Positions 8,432 to 17,912 are shown, counted from the stretch's first letter. The stretch: 64,000 nucleotides of DNA from Natrinema amylolyticus_A (GCF_042678045.1 NZ_JBHUDI010000003.1:406895-470894); one strand, 5' to 3'. The notes: generated by a model from the sequence alone, not told the origin. Numbers and translations are program-made.

Positions 8432-9121
8432 TCAGAACTCAGTGCCGCGTCGCGCCCGCTGGCCGTCGTCGATCGGGTGTTTGACCTTCCGAACGTTCGT
8501 GATCAGGTCCGCACGGTTCTCGAGGTATGACGGCTCGGTGTGGCTGCCCGACAGCACCAGTTCGAGATCGGCCGGCTTCGCGTCGATGAGCCCGTGGACG
8601 TCGTCCTCGGAGAGGAGTCCGCGATCCGCAGCATAGAGTACCTCATCGAGGATCAGCATGTGCATGCCGGCTTCCGGGTCCGCGTCGAGGGCGATCGGCT
8701 CGTCGAGGGCGGCTTCGTCGGCTGCCTCGAGCAGTTCGTGCGCACGCTCGAGGCCGGCCTGAGCTTCGGCCTCGTGGTCAGCCTCGTCGCTGCCGTCGGC
8801 CATCCCGTGCCAACCGTAGTGGCCGAGATTTTCGTAGCTCATGCCGGGGAGAGCGGCGATCGCGTTGTACTCGCCACGCACCGCGTCGACGCTCGAGGCG
8901 CCGCCTTTCATGAACTGGAGCATGTGGACGCGGTAGCCGTGGCCAGCGGCGCGCATCCCCATGCCGAGCGTCGCCGTCGTCTTCCCCTTGCCGTCGCCCC
9001 ACCAGACCTGAACGAGGCCGAACTCCTCGGGGGCGGCCGGTTCGATCCGCTCGGCTTCGGGCGTCCGTCCCTGGCCGGGTGTGTTCTCGATCGGTGACTC
9101 GGATGTCCGGTCGTCGCTCAT
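8432..9121 (-). CDS. cobA: cob(I)yrinic acid a,c-diamide adenosyltransferase
   Basis: A 229-residue enzyme of the CobA/CobO/BtuR type that transfers the adenosyl group of ATP to cob(I)alamin precursors. The P-loop GDGKGKTT follows a haloarchaeal 35-residue acidic N-terminal extension. The downstream segments LQFMKGG and LILDEVLYA (Walker B) match the family. The start at 9121 is the ATG nearest the conserved core; a longer frame to 9214 is basic and unlikely. Confidence 0.88.
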   Translation of the reverse strand: MSDDRTSESPIENTPGQGRTPEAERIEPAAPEEFGLVQVWWGDGKGKTTATLGMGMRAAGHGYRVHMLQFMKGGASSVDAVRGEYNAIAALPGMSYENLGHYGWHGMADGSDEADHEAEAQAGLERAHELLEAADEAALDEPIALDADPEAGMHMLILDEVLYAADRGLLSEDDVHGLIDAKPADLELVLSGSHTEPSYLENRADLITNVRKVKHPIDDGQRARRGTEF

Positions 9122-9223
9122 ACGCGATCGGTCGAACCGTGCGTACATGTAGTTGGCCACTCGACGTGCCCGTCGACCGGCGTAACCAAACGCGTCTTGT
9201 GGACTCGCTGCCAACGGATCGCA

Positions 9224-9589
9224 ATGGTTCTCGAGCGATCATCCGCCGGCGACATGCCGAGTTTCGAGCGCATTATCGCCGCGCTGGACGATGCCAGCTG
9301 TCAGCGAATTCTCTCGGTACTCGACGGGCCAAAAACTGTCCCCGAGGTCGCAGCGGCGGCGGACCTCCCGCTGTCGACGGCCTATCGGAAGTTCGGCCAG
9401 TTGACCGAAGCAGGCCTCGTCACCGAAACCGTCGGCGTTCAGCATGGCAGCCACTACTCGTCGCGGTACGTGGTCGATTTCGACCGGATCACGATCGTCC
9501 TCGACGACGAGCGAGCGTTTCGCATCGCTGTCGACCGCTCGAGTGATCGCTCGCTGGGTAGCTGGTCGAACGACAGCCGAGAGACGTGA
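9224..9589 (+). CDS. winged helix-turn-helix transcriptional regulator
   Basis: A 121-residue protein with an ArsR/TrmB-like winged helix: CQRILSVLDG, then TVPEVAAAADLPLSTAYRKF as the HTH, then the wing TEAGLVTETV. The C-terminal third is probably a small dimerisation or ligand part. A second in-frame ATG at 9254 (MPSFERII) is possible. Its regulated genes cannot be deduced; it is divergent from the cobalamin adenosyltransferase gene. Confidence 0.75.
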   Translation: MVLERSSAGDMPSFERIIAALDDASCQRILSVLDGPKTVPEVAAAADLPLSTAYRKFGQLTEAGLVTETVGVQHGSHYSSRYVVDFDRITIVLDDERAFRIAVDRSSDRSLGSWSNDSRET

Positions 9590-9649
9590 ACGCGTCGGCC
9601 GCCGGTGGTGGTAGGCACTCTCACGACCCGCGGCCGGTGGCCCGTTTTG

Positions 9650-10468
9650 TCAGGCGTTTTCGGCGTCGGGCGATTGCGCCTCGAGCGAGTCGAGGGCGAC
9701 GAAGGCGGCCTCGAGATCGGGTTCCGTGACGATCTGGGCGCCGAAGAGGATCACGTACGGGGCGTCTGACGGGATTTGGTCGTCGGGTATCTCGGACTGG
9801 GGGCCTGGAAACACGGGGCCGCCACCCTGCGTCGCGTTTCCGTTCGACGTCTCGTTTCCGTCCGCTGTCGTGTTGCCGTCCGGCATGTCGAACGTCGATT
9901 CGTCCGCTGGCGACCCTGCCATCGCCAGAAACAGTGTTTCGCTGTCGCCACACTGGTACAGGAGCTGACCCAGGAACACGTACTCGTCGGTCACGAACAA
10001 TCGTTGGCCGCCGTCAGCACACTGCTCATCGAACTCGAGTTCCTCGAGATACTGGTCGAGGGCGTCCCCGAGGTCGGTGCCCAGTTCCGTCGTCGTATAT
10101 ACCTCGATGCCGGGCACATCCCAACGTTCGATGAACGCGTCGAGATCCGGCGCGGCCCAGATCGAGGGGCCGATGCTGGCCGGCGTAGTGTCGACGTCGC
10201 TCCAGGCAGCCGGAATCGTGACCTCGATAGTTCCAGTGTCGTCGGTGACCGTCTGCTCGTCCTCGTAGTCCGAGCCGTCGTGCACCGGTTCACCCTCGTG
10301 GTTTCCGTCGTCCCCATTCGAGCCACCGGCGGGCCACTCGGAGTCGTTCTGTGCCATTCCCGCGGGGACCGACGAGAGTGCACCCAATCCCGCCAGCGTG
10401 GTGCCTCCCGCAACGAGGATGGATCGTCGATCGATCGTCGGCCGTGACGAATCGGTGTCGTCGCTCAT
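9650..10468 (-). CDS. Tat-exported acidic protein, unknown function
   Basis: A 272-residue protein starting with an Asp/Ser-rich region, twin arginine (RRS), a hydrophobic stretch LVAGGTTLAGLGAL and a likely cleavage near AGMAQ: a Tat signal peptide. The mature part is very acidic, has two low-complexity regions (near 40-65, and an Asn/Thr/Gly linker near 200-220), and a middle domain I do not recognise. The ATG at 10468 is chosen because the upstream extension precedes the twin-arginine region without need. Confidence 0.7.
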   Translation of the reverse strand: MSDDTDSSRPTIDRRSILVAGGTTLAGLGALSSVPAGMAQNDSEWPAGGSNGDDGNHEGEPVHDGSDYEDEQTVTDDTGTIEVTIPAAWSDVDTTPASIGPSIWAAPDLDAFIERWDVPGIEVYTTTELGTDLGDALDQYLEELEFDEQCADGGQRLFVTDEYVFLGQLLYQCGDSETLFLAMAGSPADESTFDMPDGNTTADGNETSNGNATQGGGPVFPGPQSEIPDDQIPSDAPYVILFGAQIVTEPDLEAAFVALDSLEAQSPDAENA

Positions 10469-10594
10469 GCACCACATCGCACACCAGCAGGGGTAAGAAA
10501 GCCAATTCACGACCGGAGAGAAGATCAGATCTCAAGTAATATGAGAGCGCGTGACGAAGTGACGCCGTTCGAAACCGGCTTCTGGCGTTCCGGT

Positions 10595-11818
10595 TCAGTT
10601 CGAGCCGACGATATCCGCATCCGTCGGCCCCTGCCCGTCGAACTCCCGAACGAACGCGTCGAGTGTGTCAGGCTCCGATGCGCTCGGAAGTTCGGTCTCC
10701 GCCGTGCGACAGTCAGCGTCGACGCCGAGTCGGTCACAGACCAGATCAGCCGTCGCCTCGGCCATCGTCCGGTAAGTCGTCAGTTTCCCGCCAACGATGC
10801 TGCAGCAGTTCTCGACGCCCCCGTCGGCGTGATCGAGCAGGTGAAATCCTCTCGAGATGCCGCGCCCGCCACGGGCGGCTTCCTCGGGTTCGTACAGCGG
10901 CCGCACGCCCCACCAGGTCCGGACGTGCTCGGCGTCGGCGACCGGCGGGAGCATCGCCGCGCACTCGTCGATCGTCCGCTCGACCTCCCAGTCGGCACGC
11001 TCGTAGTCGTCCGGATCGTCGACCGGGACGCTCGTCGTCCCCAGGACGACCTGCCCGTCGTGTGGCACGACGATATCGCCGTCGTCGGGGTTGCGACAGC
11101 GATTGAGCACCGGCTCGAGGCCATCGTATTCGACCGAAACCATGACGCCCCGGGTCGGTCGCATCGCGACGGTGACGCCGGCCAGTTCGGCGACGTGGCC
11201 GGCGTGGGGTCCGGCGGCGTTCACGACGTAGCGCGGGTGGATCGTCTCGTCCGCGTCGCCACCGAGTGTGACGCTCGTCACTCGCCCGCCCTCGACGGTC
11301 ATCGCCGTGACCGGCGCGTGTGTGCGGACGCGAGCGCCGTGCTCGCGGGCGTCGACCGCGTTGGCGGCGACCAGCCGGGAGGGGACGACAACGCCGTCCG
11401 GGACCCACATCGCCCGTTCGACGTCGGCTGTGAGGTTCGGGACTGCCTCGCGGGCAGCCACCCCGTCGATCACGTCGGTCAAGATTCCCACGTCGGCGCA
11501 GGCGGCACGCTTCGCGTCGAAGTAGCCCGGATCGTCGTCGGCGAGTTGGACGAACAGGCCCCGCGTTTCCCGGATACACTCACCGGCGATCGCACGGAGG
11601 ATGCGGTTTTCCTCGAGGCACTCCCGGGCCTCCGGGCCGTCGGCCTCGGCGTAGCGAGCGCCGCTGTGAAGCAGGCCGTGCGAGCGGCCCGACGTGCCGG
11701 CCGCAAGTCCGTCTCGTTCGACAAGCGTGACGTCGACGCCCCGCAGTGCGAGGTCTCTGGCGATTCCCGTTCCGGTCGCGCCGCCGCCGATAACGAGGAC
11801 GTCCGGGTGACTCTCCAT
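10595..11818 (-). CDS. glpA: FAD-dependent glycerol-3-phosphate dehydrogenase, GlpA-like, short form
   Basis: A 407-residue DAO-fold flavoenzyme with the FAD fingerprint GGGATGTG near the N-terminus. GTSGRSHGLLHSGARY follows, typical of glycerol-3-phosphate dehydrogenases, and the closing FAD segment is VGGKLTTYRTMAE. The usual haloarchaeal GlpA is longer, with a C-terminal [2Fe-2S] BFD-like domain and glpB and glpC partners. Here the protein stops about 45 residues after the FAD domain, and no glpB or glpC lies nearby. It may be a paralogue using another electron acceptor, or a related sugar-alcohol phosphate dehydrogenase. Confidence 0.75.
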   Translation of the reverse strand: MESHPDVLVIGGGATGTGIARDLALRGVDVTLVERDGLAAGTSGRSHGLLHSGARYAEADGPEARECLEENRILRAIAGECIRETRGLFVQLADDDPGYFDAKRAACADVGILTDVIDGVAAREAVPNLTADVERAMWVPDGVVVPSRLVAANAVDAREHGARVRTHAPVTAMTVEGGRVTSVTLGGDADETIHPRYVVNAAGPHAGHVAELAGVTVAMRPTRGVMVSVEYDGLEPVLNRCRNPDDGDIVVPHDGQVVLGTTSVPVDDPDDYERADWEVERTIDECAAMLPPVADAEHVRTWWGVRPLYEPEEAARGGRGISRGFHLLDHADGGVENCCSIVGGKLTTYRTMAEATADLVCDRLGVDADCRTAETELPSASEPDTLDAFVREFDGQGPTDADIVGSN

Positions 11819-11874
11819 ATGTACCCGTTTGACTCGAGACAGAGATACCTTTCACCGAACGGCCGGGGACAGAT

Positions 11875-12408
11875 TCAGTCGTCTGCAGCCGCTTTCTCCG
11901 CGAACTTCTTCCGGACTTTCTCGACTTTCGGCGCCGCGTGCATCCGACAGTAGGCGTCGTTCGGATTCTTTTCGAAGTAGTTCTGATGATACTCCTCGGC
12001 CTCGTAGAAGGTGTCCAATGGCTCGATTTCGGTCACGATCCCGTCGTAGAGTCCCTCGTTTTCTAACTCCGCGGCGAATGCCTCGGCAGTCTCGAGTTGT
12101 TCGTCGCTGTGGGCGTAGATCGCCGACCGGTACTGAGAACCGACGTCGGGCCCCTCGCGGTCTTTCGTCGTCGGATCGTGGATCGTAAAGAAGACCTCGA
12201 GCAAGTCCTCGTAGGCGATTTCGTCGGGATCGTACTCGACCTGGACGACCTCGGCGTGGCCGGTCTGGCCGGAACAGACTTCCCGATAGCCCGGATCCTC
12301 GGTGTGGCCGCCGGCATACCCCGAGGTCACCGATTCGACACCCTCGAGTTCTTCGAACGCCGCCTCGATACACCAGAAACACCCGCCGCCGAACGTAGCT
12401 CGTTCCAT
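11875..12408 (-). CDS. msrA: peptide methionine sulfoxide reductase MsrA
   Basis: A 177-residue repair enzyme reducing methionine-S-sulfoxide in proteins. The catalytic motif GCFWC lies at residues 9-13, with EVVQVEYDP, the substrate-binding Glu/Asp region and YHQNYF downstream. The ATG at 12408 puts the motif at its usual distance from the start; the longer frame to 12456 adds a hydrophobic leader not expected for this cytoplasmic enzyme. Confidence 0.95.
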   Translation of the reverse strand: MERATFGGGCFWCIEAAFEELEGVESVTSGYAGGHTEDPGYREVCSGQTGHAEVVQVEYDPDEIAYEDLLEVFFTIHDPTTKDREGPDVGSQYRSAIYAHSDEQLETAEAFAAELENEGLYDGIVTEIEPLDTFYEAEEYHQNYFEKNPNDAYCRMHAAPKVEKVRKKFAEKAAADD

Positions 12409-12536
12409 ACTCGAGATGAAGGCGCGCGCGAGGAAAGATGTGACGGGGGCCGTCATCGCAGTCGCGGTCGAACGTTGGGCAGTCGAACCGTCACCGTGTC
12501 CGAAAGGATTTCACGGTGGCCATCGAACGCCGGAGT

Positions 12537-13307
12537 ATGTCTTGGGACACAGTCCGACTCGAGTGGGACGGAGACGTTGCGACGCTAACCGTCGATCGAC
12601 CCGATGCGCTGAACGCGTTGAACATCGAGACGCTCGAAGCGATGGGTGAAGCACTCGAGGAAGCCGCCGAAGAGGGCGCTCGCACGCTCGTCCTGACGGG
12701 GGCCGGCGACGCGTTCATCGCCGGTGCTGACATCAAGTATATGCAGGATCTCTCCACGGCGGAGGGCGAAGAATGGGGCACACTCGGCCACGACGTCGCC
12801 GACGCGCTCGAGGCCTTCCCCGCGCCGACGATCGCCGCGATCAACGGCTACGCGTTCGGCGGCGGCTGCGAGATGGCGATGGCATGTGATCTGCGGGTTG
12901 CGGCCGAGTCGGCACTGATCGGCAACACCGAGATCGATCTCGGGATCATCCCTGGTTGGGGAGCCACCCAGCGGCTGCCGCGGCTGGTCGGCGACGAGAC
13001 CGCACGGCGGATGATCTTCCTCGGCGAGCGCCTCGACGCCGAGTCGGCCGCTGAAGCCGGCCTCGTCGGCGAAGTCGTTGCCGACGACGAACTCGAGGCG
13101 GTCGTCAGCGAACTGGCCGACCGACTCGCCGCGAAGCCAGCATTCGCGATGCAGACTGCCAAACAGGCAATCAACCAGACCCACGAGGGCTCGCAGGAAA
13201 GCGGGCTTGCGTACGAAAAGCGTGCCTTCGGCAGTCTCTTCGGGACGCACGACCAGCGCGAAGGGATGGCGGCGTTCGTCGAGGACCGAGAGCCGGACTT
13301 CGAATAG
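12537..13307 (+). CDS. enoyl-CoA hydratase/isomerase (crotonase family)
   Basis: A 256-residue crotonase with the oxyanion-hole segments AGADIKYM and GGGCE. Both catalytic glutamates of true hydratases are present, Glu112 in GGGCE and Glu132 in NTE. This supports hydration of trans-2-enoyl-CoA in fatty-acid or amino-acid degradation. The length is typical. The ATG at 12537 is used; an in-frame start at 12516 adds only seven residues. It stands alone, so its chain-length preference cannot be told from context. Confidence 0.85.
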   Translation: MSWDTVRLEWDGDVATLTVDRPDALNALNIETLEAMGEALEEAAEEGARTLVLTGAGDAFIAGADIKYMQDLSTAEGEEWGTLGHDVADALEAFPAPTIAAINGYAFGGGCEMAMACDLRVAAESALIGNTEIDLGIIPGWGATQRLPRLVGDETARRMIFLGERLDAESAAEAGLVGEVVADDELEAVVSELADRLAAKPAFAMQTAKQAINQTHEGSQESGLAYEKRAFGSLFGTHDQREGMAAFVEDREPDFE

Positions 13308-13312
13308 CGCGT

Positions 13313-13978
13313 TTAGCGGTCGGCAACGCGCCAGGTCAGAACCACGCCGTCATCGAGTCGGTCGACTGACTCGAGGTCGAGCGACGGAAAGTCCGCGACG
13401 AACCCCTCGCCGTCGGCCAGCGTCGGGGCGTCGCGACCGCCGATGATTTTTGGGCCGACGAACACCCGGAGTTCGTCGACTAGTCCGGCCTCGAACAGTG
13501 AGAAGATGAGTTCGCCGCCCCCTTCGACCATGAGTTGCTCGAGACCCTGTTCCTGCAGCGTCGCGAACGCGCGCAGGAGATCGACTCGCTCGTCGCCGGC
13601 GGTGACCAACTCGGCGCGATCGGCAAGAGCCGCGCGACGCTCGACGGATGCGGCCTCGCTCAGACAGACGTAGGTCGTCGCCGCGTCGTCCAGCACTGCT
13701 GCGTCCGGTGGGGTCCGGCCGCTCGAGTCCACGATGACGCGTGCGGGGTTTGCGGGTCGGTCGTTCTCGCGGCGCTGCCCGCGCAGCGTTTCGTCTTTGA
13801 CGGTCAGGTGTGGATCATCCGCGAGGACGGTGCCGACGCCGACTACGACGGCGTCGCTGTCCGCCCGGAGTCGGTCGACGCGCTCGAAGTCGGCCTCGCC
13901 GCTGATCGCAATCTGTTCGCGTCGACGCGAGGAGAGCTTGCCGTCTGCACTCATGGCAGCATTGACGACGACGTGCAT
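13313..13978 (-). CDS. arfC: 2,5-diamino-6-ribosylamino-pyrimidinone 5'-phosphate reductase
   Basis: A 221-residue RibD C-terminal-type reductase using NAD(P)H in archaeal riboflavin/F420 precursor synthesis. It opens with MHVVVNAAMSADGKL. The nucleotide site is DAVVVGVGTVLADDPHLTV, and VEGGGEL and VGPKIIGG close the fold. The ATG at 13978 begins the protein exactly at the first beta strand, as in the family; the extension to 14032 is not needed. Its stop converges on the enoyl-CoA hydratase with 5 bases between. Confidence 0.88.
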   Translation of the reverse strand: MHVVVNAAMSADGKLSSRRREQIAISGEADFERVDRLRADSDAVVVGVGTVLADDPHLTVKDETLRGQRRENDRPANPARVIVDSSGRTPPDAAVLDDAATTYVCLSEAASVERRAALADRAELVTAGDERVDLLRAFATLQEQGLEQLMVEGGGELIFSLFEAGLVDELRVFVGPKIIGGRDAPTLADGEGFVADFPSLDLESVDRLDDGVVLTWRVADR

Positions 13979-14147
13979 ACCCGTGGTGGGGCGCGGGTCG
14001 TAAAGAAATCCAGTGTCTTGGGCCTCCGCCAACAGAATCCGAGGAGTCAGTCAACAGGAGATTCGGCTATAGCGAACTACATAGCGTACAATACATAACA
14101 TATAAACGACTTATCCGGTCTCGCTGGAGCACAGAGACAGAAGACAC

Positions 14148-14840
14148 GTGACGACCGGGAACGCCGCGCTCGACGACGCAGTATCGTTCGACCACCGACA
14201 TATCGACCTTGAGAAACGGGACGATGTCTACGTCATCGGTGACGTTCACGGCTGTCTGGATGCGCTCGAGGAACTCTTGGAGACGCTCGATCTCGACGGC
14301 AATGACCTCGCCGTGTTCGTCGGGGATCTGGTTCGAAAAGGGCCGGAGAGCAAGGCTGTCCTCGACCGCGTCAGGCGGTCGCCACGGTTGCTCTCGGTCA
14401 AGGGGAACAACGAGCAAAAGATAATCGAGGGAGATGCGTCGCTGTCGGGACTCGACGCTACCGACCAGCAGTATCTAGAGTCGCTGCCGACGGCGATCTC
14501 GTGGGACGGTGGCCTCGTCGTCCACGGTGGCGTCGATCCGAACCGGTCGCTGTCGGCACACGCTACCGAGGACCTGTTGACGATGCGATCGCCGGCCGGC
14601 GACGGCTACGACGGCCCATTCTGGTTCGAGACCTACGAGGGGGCACCGCGGGTCTTTTTCGGCCACACTGTCCTGGACGAGCCGATCAATCGGGAGTGGG
14701 CGGTCGGCCTCGATACCGGCTGTGTCTACGGTGGGGACCTCACCGCGTATGATGTTCGACGCGACCGCTTCCACAGCGTTTCCGGCCCCGATCACGTTGA
14801 TCGCTCGGCCGCGAAGATCGTCGCACTTGGCAATAGCTGA
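14148..14840 (+). CDS. metallophosphoesterase (PrpE/ApaH-like)
   Basis: A 230-residue calcineurin-like phosphoesterase with all metal motifs: GDVHG, GDLVRKGP, GNNE, VHGG and GHT. The start is GTG at 14148. A TATA-like catataaac near 14098-14106 would place the transcript start a short way upstream. The family includes Ser/Thr protein phosphatases and dinucleoside tetraphosphatases. It ends 13 bases before polyphosphate kinase on the same strand, so the two are probably co-transcribed; action on polyphosphate or a phosphorylated regulator is inference. Confidence 0.8.
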   Translation: MTTGNAALDDAVSFDHRHIDLEKRDDVYVIGDVHGCLDALEELLETLDLDGNDLAVFVGDLVRKGPESKAVLDRVRRSPRLLSVKGNNEQKIIEGDASLSGLDATDQQYLESLPTAISWDGGLVVHGGVDPNRSLSAHATEDLLTMRSPAGDGYDGPFWFETYEGAPRVFFGHTVLDEPINREWAVGLDTGCVYGGDLTAYDVRRDRFHSVSGPDHVDRSAAKIVALGNS

Positions 14841-14853
14841 GGTGGACGCTCGG

Positions 14854-17277
14854 ATGACTGATGGAAACACGACCGCGAACGACGAGGAGACGGTGGACTC
14901 GGATGACCAACGGCATGACTCGGTAGCTGACGACGCGGACGCGGATACGGTCGCGTTTCGGTCGATGCTGGACGACACGACCGCAGACAGTGACTCGAGT
15001 GTACCCGACCGGCTGACCGACGGGGACGCTGACGGTGGAATGCTCCCCGTTGACAGCGAATCGGCTGCACGCCTCGAGCCAGTCAAGGATGGGGGATCCA
15101 ATCGAGCGGCCGGTGCCGACCCGATGGCAGCCGACGAGGTCGAATCGGCGGCGCTCGATGTGACGACCACAGGCGACGGCACGGAATCCGACACCGCGAG
15201 CCATGCCGTCGATCTCTCGGATCCGTCGTACTATTTGAATCGCGAACTCAGCGAACTCGCCTTTCAGCGGCGCGTCCTCCACGAGGTCGAAGACGCGGAC
15301 AACCCGCTGTTAGAGCGCGTGAAGTTTCTCGCGATCGTCACGACGAACCTCGATGAGTTCTTTCGCAAGCGCATCGGTGGCCTGAAACAGCAGATCGCCG
15401 CCGGCGTCACCGAGGAGACGCCCGACGGACGCACGCCCTACGAGCAGTGGGTTGACGCTCTCGAGGAGGTCCAGCCATTGCTTGAGCGCCAGGCCGAGTG
15501 TTATCGTGACGAGATCCGGCCGGCGCTGGCGGATGCGGGGATTCGGATCGTCGACTATGATGACCTCACCGACGCCGAACGCCGAGAGCTGCGCGAGTAC
15601 TTCGAGAGTTCCGTCCTGCCGACGCTGACGCCGCTGACGTTCGACCCGGCTCACTCGTTCCCGTTTATTTCGAACCAGAGTCTCTCACTGGCGGTCCTGA
15701 CGCGGGAACGGCCCGATGCCGAGCTCACCTTCTCGCGGGTGAAAATTCCACGCAACCAGCTCCGATTCGTTCAACTGGACGACGACACGCGGTACGTCCT
15801 GCTCGAGGACATCGTTCGAGCCAACCTCGAGTTGCTCTTCCCGGACGTCGAGATCGTCGACACCGCGCTGTTCCGGGTCACGCGCAACGCGGAGGTCCGG
15901 CGCAACGAGGAGGTCGCCGAGGATCTGATCGAGATGATCGAAGAGGTCATCGAGGAGCGACGGTTCGCGACCGCCGTCCGACTCGAGCTCGAACGCGACG
16001 CACCCGAGGCGATCCGCGAGATTCTGGCCCGCGAACTCGACCTTGAGGATCGGGAAGTGTTCGAACTCGACGGCCCCCTCGAGTATCGGGACTTCGCCGA
16101 CCTGACGGACCTCGACCGTCCGAACCTAAAACTCCCAGAATGGTCACCACAGCCCCATCCACGGCTCAAGCGGGCCGACGACGGAATGACCGTCTTCGAC
16201 GTGATCAGCAACGACGACGTGCTCGTCCACCACCCCTACCACTCCTTCGAGGGGACCGTCCAGCGATTCCTCGAGGCCGCAGCCAACGATCCCGACGTGC
16301 TCGCGATCAAGGCGGCGATCTACCGGACTGCCAGCGATTCCCAGATCATCGAGAGCCTGCTCGAGGCCGCGCGCAACGGCAAACAGGTCGCCGTCATGGT
16401 CGAGCTCAAAGCTCGCTTCGACGAGGAGAACAACCTCGAGTGGGCGAAGAAACTCGAGGAAGAGGGGATTCACGTCGCCTACGGCACGATCGGCTACAAG
16501 ACCCATACGAAGACGTCGCTGGTCGTCCGTGAGGAAGCCGACGGGGTGCGACTCTACTCCCACGTCGGCACCGGGAACTACCACTCCGAGACCGCAAAGC
16601 ACTACGAGGACCTCGGCCTGTTGACCGTTGACCGAGACATCGGACAGGACCTCGTCAGGCTGTTCAATTACTTTACGGGCCACTCGATGCACCGCGACTA
16701 CCGAAAGTTGCTCATCGCGCCCGGAAACATGCGCGAGCGCTTCGTCGAGCTCATCCGGGCCGAAGCCGAACGTGCCCGTAACGGCGAGGACGCCCGCATC
16801 GTCGCCAAGATGAACCGGCTCGAGGATCCCGCGATCGTCCGTGAACTCTACGAGGCGTCGATGGCCGGCGTCGATATCGATCTCATCGTCCGCGATATCT
16901 GCCGGCTCCGGCCCGGCCTCGAGGGAATCAGCGAGACGATCGACGTCTACAGCATCGTCGGCCGCTTTCTCGAACACTCCCGGATCTTCTACTTCCGGGC
17001 GGGCGGCGAGAACCGCTACTATATCGGTTCGGCCGACTGGATGACCCGCAATCTCGACAGCCGAGTCGAGGCGATCGCGCCGATCGAAGCCCCGCGGCTG
17101 CAGGACCGGCTCGAGACGATCCTCGAGACGTTGCTGTCGGACGATCAGAACCGGTGGGTGATGCGCTCGGACGGGAGCTACGAGCGCTGTCGCACCGACG
17201 AGGATGGATCGACTACGGACGTCCACGAGACGTTCATGCGGACGGCACTGGACGGCTGGCCCGATTCTCTGACGTAG
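14854..17277 (+). CDS. ppk1: polyphosphate kinase 1 with long acidic N-terminal extension
   Basis: A PPK1 of 807 residues that makes polyphosphate from ATP. The conserved protein begins near residue 125 (DPSYYLNRELSELAFQRRV, then NLDEFFRKRIGG) and contains both phospholipase-D-like halves. The autophosphorylated His is in GYKTHTK at about residue 551, and the second catalytic region is IGSADWMTRNLDSR. Bacterial PPK1 is about 690-740 residues; the excess is an N-terminal region dominated by Asp, Ser and Thr without predicted fold. The ATG at 14854 follows the phosphoesterase gene by 13 bases; an upstream in-frame start lies inside that gene and is rejected. Confidence 0.93.
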   Translation: MTDGNTTANDEETVDSDDQRHDSVADDADADTVAFRSMLDDTTADSDSSVPDRLTDGDADGGMLPVDSESAARLEPVKDGGSNRAAGADPMAADEVESAALDVTTTGDGTESDTASHAVDLSDPSYYLNRELSELAFQRRVLHEVEDADNPLLERVKFLAIVTTNLDEFFRKRIGGLKQQIAAGVTEETPDGRTPYEQWVDALEEVQPLLERQAECYRDEIRPALADAGIRIVDYDDLTDAERRELREYFESSVLPTLTPLTFDPAHSFPFISNQSLSLAVLTRERPDAELTFSRVKIPRNQLRFVQLDDDTRYVLLEDIVRANLELLFPDVEIVDTALFRVTRNAEVRRNEEVAEDLIEMIEEVIEERRFATAVRLELERDAPEAIREILARELDLEDREVFELDGPLEYRDFADLTDLDRPNLKLPEWSPQPHPRLKRADDGMTVFDVISNDDVLVHHPYHSFEGTVQRFLEAAANDPDVLAIKAAIYRTASDSQIIESLLEAARNGKQVAVMVELKARFDEENNLEWAKKLEEEGIHVAYGTIGYKTHTKTSLVVREEADGVRLYSHVGTGNYHSETAKHYEDLGLLTVDRDIGQDLVRLFNYFTGHSMHRDYRKLLIAPGNMRERFVELIRAEAERARNGEDARIVAKMNRLEDPAIVRELYEASMAGVDIDLIVRDICRLRPGLEGISETIDVYSIVGRFLEHSRIFYFRAGGENRYYIGSADWMTRNLDSRVEAIAPIEAPRLQDRLETILETLLSDDQNRWVMRSDGSYERCRTDEDGSTTDVHETFMRTALDGWPDSLT

Positions 17278-17493
17278 CGGGACTTGCAGGTGGATCGGAC
17301 GTCTCTCTTTATTGTTGGCTCGTGAGACGGCAGTCCTGTATTCGTAAGTGGAAATCATGGCGGCGCAGAGCCGACGACCATCTGTAACGCCCGTATGGAG
17401 TAGCTGGAACCGATACCAATCGCTCAATAGTACAACTAGCAGTGGCTTTGTACGTGCCGTCGGTCGGTTCGCATACGCGACTCCATCGAACCC

Positions 17494-17721
17494 ATGACCG
17501 GATCCACCAGCGGTTACGACGACCGGACCACCCGACAGCGACTTGCCACGGCCGCACAGTACGATCACGAAACGGTCACCCTCGAGTCGACCGTCGTCCG
17601 ATACGAGGACGGGCCCGACCGGTGTACGATCGCGCCACGCGAGTGTTCCGAAACCGAACGGGTGACCAGATGGCTGTCGGCGAATCTCGAGGCGGTCGTC
17701 GATCTCGACGAACTGCGCTAG
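17494..17721 (+). CDS. small haloarchaeal protein (DUF7511-like)
   Basis: A 75-residue acidic protein whose core runs from LESTVVRYEDGPDRCTIAP to ERVTRWLSAN. This resembles short haloarchaeal proteins I recall as DUF7511, of unknown function. It lies between ppk1 and the PhoU-type regulator on the same strand, but with gaps of about 200 bases on each side that argue against one transcript. Confidence 0.6.
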   Translation: MTGSTSGYDDRTTRQRLATAAQYDHETVTLESTVVRYEDGPDRCTIAPRECSETERVTRWLSANLEAVVDLDELR

Positions 17722-17759
17722 CGACCTGCTGCCCCAGATCTACGGAGTGTTATTCCTAT

Positions 17760-17890
17760 ATAGATCTATGGTTGGTAATTGTTATCGATAGAGTAGTAGG
17801 ATATCGAAGGTGCCGAAAACGGCATTCATGGACACTCTATCACCGATCTCGCCATCATCATATCGCTCTATAGTCTGGTGGATTTATATT
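17760..17890 (+). promoter_or_regulatory. palindrome, hairpin and TATA box upstream of the PhoU-type gene
   Basis: Three elements precede the AbrB-PhoU gene. They are a perfect 10-base palindrome ATAGATCTAT (17760-17769), a 5-bp hairpin TGCCG-AAAA-CGGCA (17811-17824), and a TATA-like gatttatatt at 17881-17890. The TATA element lies 23-32 bases before the ATG at 17913, which fits a leaderless transcript. The palindrome may be a regulator site and the hairpin the terminator of the small gene upstream; both are inference. Confidence 0.45.
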
Positions 17891-17912
17891 GTTGTAGTAG
17901 AAAGCGCCGCGT

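Noticed and set aside
13313..13978. RibD deaminase-reductase fusion
   Set aside because: Only the reductase domain is present; no deaminase zinc motif (HAE, PCxxC) in the protein.
16144..17568. Open frame of 474 codons on the minus strand
   Set aside because: Antisense to polyphosphate kinase; no recognisable motif.
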